Below, one piece after another: positions 6,581-8,181 of a stretch of DNA of 8,181 nucleotides. The stretch covers positions 1 to 8,181 of the forward strand of contig JAFYQA010000205.1 in the NCBI GenBank assembly GCA_017547315.1, read 5' to 3'. The notes under the pieces were generated by a model. The model was not told the DNA's origin. It searched no databases and saw only the letters and a list, made by a program, of their open reading frames with translations. How positions within the stretch are numbered: the stretch's first letter is position 1; every line of letters starts with the position of its first letter. Source of the stretch: Roseburia sp. GTDB lineage: Bacteria; Bacillota_A; Clostridia; Lachnospirales; Lachnospiraceae. Both the position numbers and the translations under genes were made by a program.

Positions 6581-6925
6581 ATGGCAAAAAGAGGAGGATT
6601 TCCAGGCGGAATGGGTATGCCGGGAAATATGAATAATCTGATGAAGCAGGCACAGCGTATGCAGCGTCAGATGGAAGAAGCGCAGAAAGAATTAGAAGAA
6701 AAAGAAGTGACTATCACTTCTGGTGGCGGTGCTGTTGAGATTACAGTAACAGGTAAACATGAGATTAAAGCATTGAAGTTGAATCCGGAAGTAGTAGATC
6801 CAGATGATGTAGAGATGTTAGAAGATTTAATCGTGGCAGCAGCGAACGAAGCTTTCCGTAAATTAGAAGAGGAAAGCCAGAGCCAGATGGCAAAACTTAC
6901 CGGCGGCATGGGCGGTATGTTCTAA
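6581..6925 (+). CDS. YbaB/EbfC-family nucleoid-associated protein
   Basis: This 114-residue DNA-binding protein belongs to the family whose homodimers bind DNA with tweezer-like helices and are thought to affect nucleoid structure and recombinational repair. Seen: a Gly/Met-rich N-terminus (4-16); a long amphipathic helix with [20 protein letters not shown] (19-38); the beta-strand core typical of the family, '[20 protein letters not shown]' (43-62); the conserved [18 protein letters not shown] region (67-84); a second helix; and a Gly/Met-rich C-terminus. AAGGAGG at 6568-6574, six bases before the ATG, gives a strong start. It lies 63 bp downstream of dnaX with no terminator between, in the order common in Firmicutes, but recR does not follow. 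The hairpin at 6929-6987 ends the unit. Confidence 0.96.
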   Translation: MAKRGGFPGGMGMPGNMNNLMKQAQRMQRQMEEAQKELEEKEVTITSGGGAVEITVTGKHEIKALKLNPEVVDPDDVEMLEDLIVAAANEAFRKLEEESQSQMAKLTGGMGGMF

Positions 6926-6928
6926 ATA

Positions 6929-6987
6929 AAATTAAGATAAGGTGTTTCGACAAAAGAAATATATGTCGGGGCACCTTATTTTAATTT
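6929..6987 (+). terminator. Rho-independent terminator of the pfk-dnaX-ybaB unit
   Basis: Arms 6929-6944 and 6972-6987 pair over 16 positions with one G-U pair. Inside, TTT (6945-6947) faces GGG (6969-6971) as three wobble pairs, and CGACA (6948-6952) pairs with TGTCG (6964-6968), leaving an 11-base loop. The GC-richest part (GGTG/CACC) is followed by a T-rich stretch (TTATTTTAATTT). It begins four bases after the ybaB stop codon. Confidence 0.85.
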
Positions 6988-7151
6988 GTGAGAACTTTTT
7001 GCGGAGAAATGTGAGCATGTTATGCTGAATGTTATTTTGGCATGCTGAAGAATGGGTGTTTTTTGTGTGAATTACCAAGGGATATTTGCATGGGGGAAGG
7101 TTTTTTGTGAGATTATACATGGTTTGTGGACGAAAACCGCTGAAAAAACGG

Positions 7152-7222
7152 TTGTAAAGTAACAATTTTCCATATAATCAAAACATGGTGCTATGTAGTC
7201 TCAAAACATAGTATTATATAAT
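7152..7222 (+). promoter_or_regulatory. Candidate tandem promoters of the AraC-family gene
   Basis: One candidate is TTGTAA (7152-7157) with TATAAT (7173-7178), but the spacer is only 15 bp. The other is a perfect TATAAT (7217-7222) whose -35 position (7194-7199, TGTAGT) is poor. Poor -35 elements together with adjacent direct repeats are what an activator-dependent or autoregulated promoter would look like; this is inferred. Confidence 0.4.
7178..7220 (+). repeat. 20-bp imperfect direct repeat, candidate AraC-type operator
   Basis: Positions 7178-7197 and 7201-7220 match at 16 of 20 bases. Both begin TCAAAACAT, and the second copy begins 23 bp after the first. AraC-family proteins typically bind two direct half-sites about two helical turns apart, so this is a likely binding site for the regulator encoded just downstream. 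Within it CTATGT (7191-7196) and ACATAG (7206-7211) also form an inverted pair. The second copy overlaps the downstream -10 box. Confidence 0.5.
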
Positions 7223-7247
7223 ATTTCTAGAAACGGAGGGCATATAA

Positions 7248-8159
7248 TTGAAGTTAAAATCAGGATTATATGAGACTGAAAATTATCACTGTCTGGGTAA
7301 TCTAAACAACGATAATGTGGACCTGCGGTTGATATATTGTGGATATGAGGATTGTGAAGCAGGACATCGATACGGTCCGAACAGGCGCGAGGCATATGTG
7401 CTTCATGTAGTGGTTAAAGGAAAAGGTAAGTTGGAAATTGGCACAAAAGTATATTGCTTGACAGAGGGAGATGCCTTTTTACTAAAGCCGAATGAAGAAG
7501 CGTGGTATACCGCTGACAGCGTGGAGCCATGGACTTACATGTGGATTGGTTTTCAGGGAATGAAAGCAGGTGAGTGTGTAGTAAATGCTGGGTTTGATAA
7601 TGATAATCATGTGATTCGTGGCGTAAATCATGAGATTCTGCTGGGCTATGTTATGGAGATGCTGAAAGCTCATAGTTTATCGTATGGAAATAGTTTGCGG
7701 AGATGTGCATATTTGCAAATGTTTTTTGCGGAGTTGATTGAGCAGTATCAGCAGAGTGTACAGGGAATTGAGAGTCTGGAAAATATACCAAGTGCAGAGC
7801 AGGTAAAGCGTTTAATGATTTATATAGCGGAACATTATAATGAAAAGATTCGCATTAATGAGGTGGCTCATGAAATGGGAATAAATCGTTGTTATTTATC
7901 TAGCGCATTTAAACGTTTGACGGGGTGTTCGCCTACAGAGTATTTAATACAGGTTCGTATGGAAAAAGCAAAATCATTGCTAACTAAGACAAACTATTCC
8001 ATTAGTCGAATTGCCTCGGAAGTAGGATATTCAGATCAGCTGGCATTTTCTAGAATGTTTAAAAAGCGATTTGGCGAGAGTCCGAAAAAGTATCGGGAAG
8101 ACATCGAACAGCTTGTTATTTATAACCAAAAAGTGACATCAGAGGATGCACTTTTATAA
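7248..8159 (+). CDS. AraC-family transcriptional regulator with N-terminal cupin domain
   Basis: This 303-residue regulator has an N-terminal sugar-binding cupin-type domain (about 20-110) with the pattern C-x-x-GHRYGPNRREAYVLHVV (36-55), GKGKLEIG (58-65), a 'GDAFLLKPNE' stretch (74-83) and PWTYMWIGFQG (94-104). This form is common in MsmR/RafR-like regulators of carbohydrate operons. A linker follows, then the C-terminal double helix-turn-helix: first HTH at about 202-223 (INEVAHEMG, YLSSAFKRLTG), second at about 251-272 (ISRIASEVGYSDQLAFSRMFKKRFG, in two parts), ending with the family signature SPKKYR. The start is TTG, chosen because GGAGG (7235-7239) is eight bases upstream and no in-frame ATG lies nearby. 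It probably senses a sugar or glycoside and activates the operon that begins 18 bp downstream; the inducer is unknown. Confidence 0.92.
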   Translation: MKLKSGLYETENYHCLGNLNNDNVDLRLIYCGYEDCEAGHRYGPNRREAYVLHVVVKGKGKLEIGTKVYCLTEGDAFLLKPNEEAWYTADSVEPWTYMWIGFQGMKAGECVVNAGFDNDNHVIRGVNHEILLGYVMEMLKAHSLSYGNSLRRCAYLQMFFAELIEQYQQSVQGIESLENIPSAEQVKRLMIYIAEHYNEKIRINEVAHEMGINRCYLSSAFKRLTGCSPTEYLIQVRMEKAKSLLTKTNYSISRIASEVGYSDQLAFSRMFKKRFGESPKKYREDIEQLVIYNQKVTSEDALL

Positions 8160-8160
8160 T

Positions 8161-8181
8161 AAAGGAGGAAAATATTTATGA
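8161..8181 (+). CDS. Start of a downstream gene (only first codon visible)
   Basis: A strong ribosome site AAAGGAGG (8161-8168) is followed nine bases later by ATG at 8178-8180, one base before the window ends. The start lies 18 bp after the AraC-family stop codon, so the gene is almost certainly cotranscribed with it and a candidate target or partner. Nothing can be said of the product. Confidence 0.6.
   Translation, partial: KGGKYL

Larger units (their letters stand above)
6988..7247 (+). other. Regulatory intergenic region upstream of the AraC-family gene
   Basis: This 260-bp gap has no convincing gene. The first half (6988-7130) is G/T-rich on the plus strand and holds short repeats: ATGCTGAA at 7022-7029 and 7042-7049; an inverted pair AGCATG (7014-7019) / CATGCT (7041-7046); and GTTTTTTGTG at 7058-7067 and 7100-7109. 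A 36-codon ORF at 7052-7162 has no ribosome site. AACCG (7135-7139) / CGGTT (7149-7153) forms a weak hairpin. The second half carries two TATAAT boxes (7173-7178 and 7217-7222) and a 20-bp imperfect direct repeat next to the regulator gene. Confidence 0.6.

Noticed and set aside
7131..7156. CcpA (cre) site near the AraC promoter
   Set aside because: Both possible alignments around the CG dinucleotides miss the TG and CA ends of the consensus.

Overview
This window looks like chromosome from a low-G+C, Gram-positive Clostridia bacterium, most likely a Lachnospiraceae-type gut anaerobe. That is an inference from AT-rich codon use, strong AGGAGG-type ribosome sites, AT-rich -10 boxes and the family types present; no marker gene fixes the genus. 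No rRNA, tRNA, CRISPR, insertion sequence or phage gene was recognised, and no strikingly novel multi-gene system is visible.

Layout. (1) Positions 1-2681, plus strand: the 3' part of an unrecognised three-helix membrane protein whose start lies outside the window; a nucleotidyltransferase of the UDPGP family (eukaryotic-type UDP-sugar pyrophosphorylase); and a 77-residue two-helix membrane protein. (2) A long hairpin at 2717-2777, with A and T tracts on its flanks, serves as a bidirectional terminator between convergent genes. (3) Positions 2792-3664, minus strand: an HSL/BD-FAE-like alpha/beta-hydrolase with its own well-formed promoter (TTGCCA-17-TATAAT). (4) Positions 3861-6925, plus strand: 6-phosphofructokinase, DnaX (DNA polymerase III gamma/tau) and the YbaB/EbfC nucleoid protein, closed by a hairpin terminator. 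pfk and dnaX are 14 bp apart and very probably cotranscribed. recR, the usual third partner of dnaX-ybaB, is not here. (5) Positions 6988-8181: a 260-bp regulatory region, an AraC-family regulator of the sugar-sensing type starting with TTG, and the ribosome site and start codon of a next gene whose product cannot be seen.

How they work together. The window is mostly housekeeping: glycolysis, replication and recombination accessories, and UDP-sugar supply. It ends in what is probably the regulatory head of an accessory operon, likely for carbohydrate uptake or breakdown. The points most worth a second look are: the unusual donor-site residues of the phosphofructokinase and its coupling to dnaX; the missing recR; a pair of 20-bp direct repeats directly upstream of the AraC gene; and the two inverted repeats around the promoter of the UDP-sugar pyrophosphorylase.
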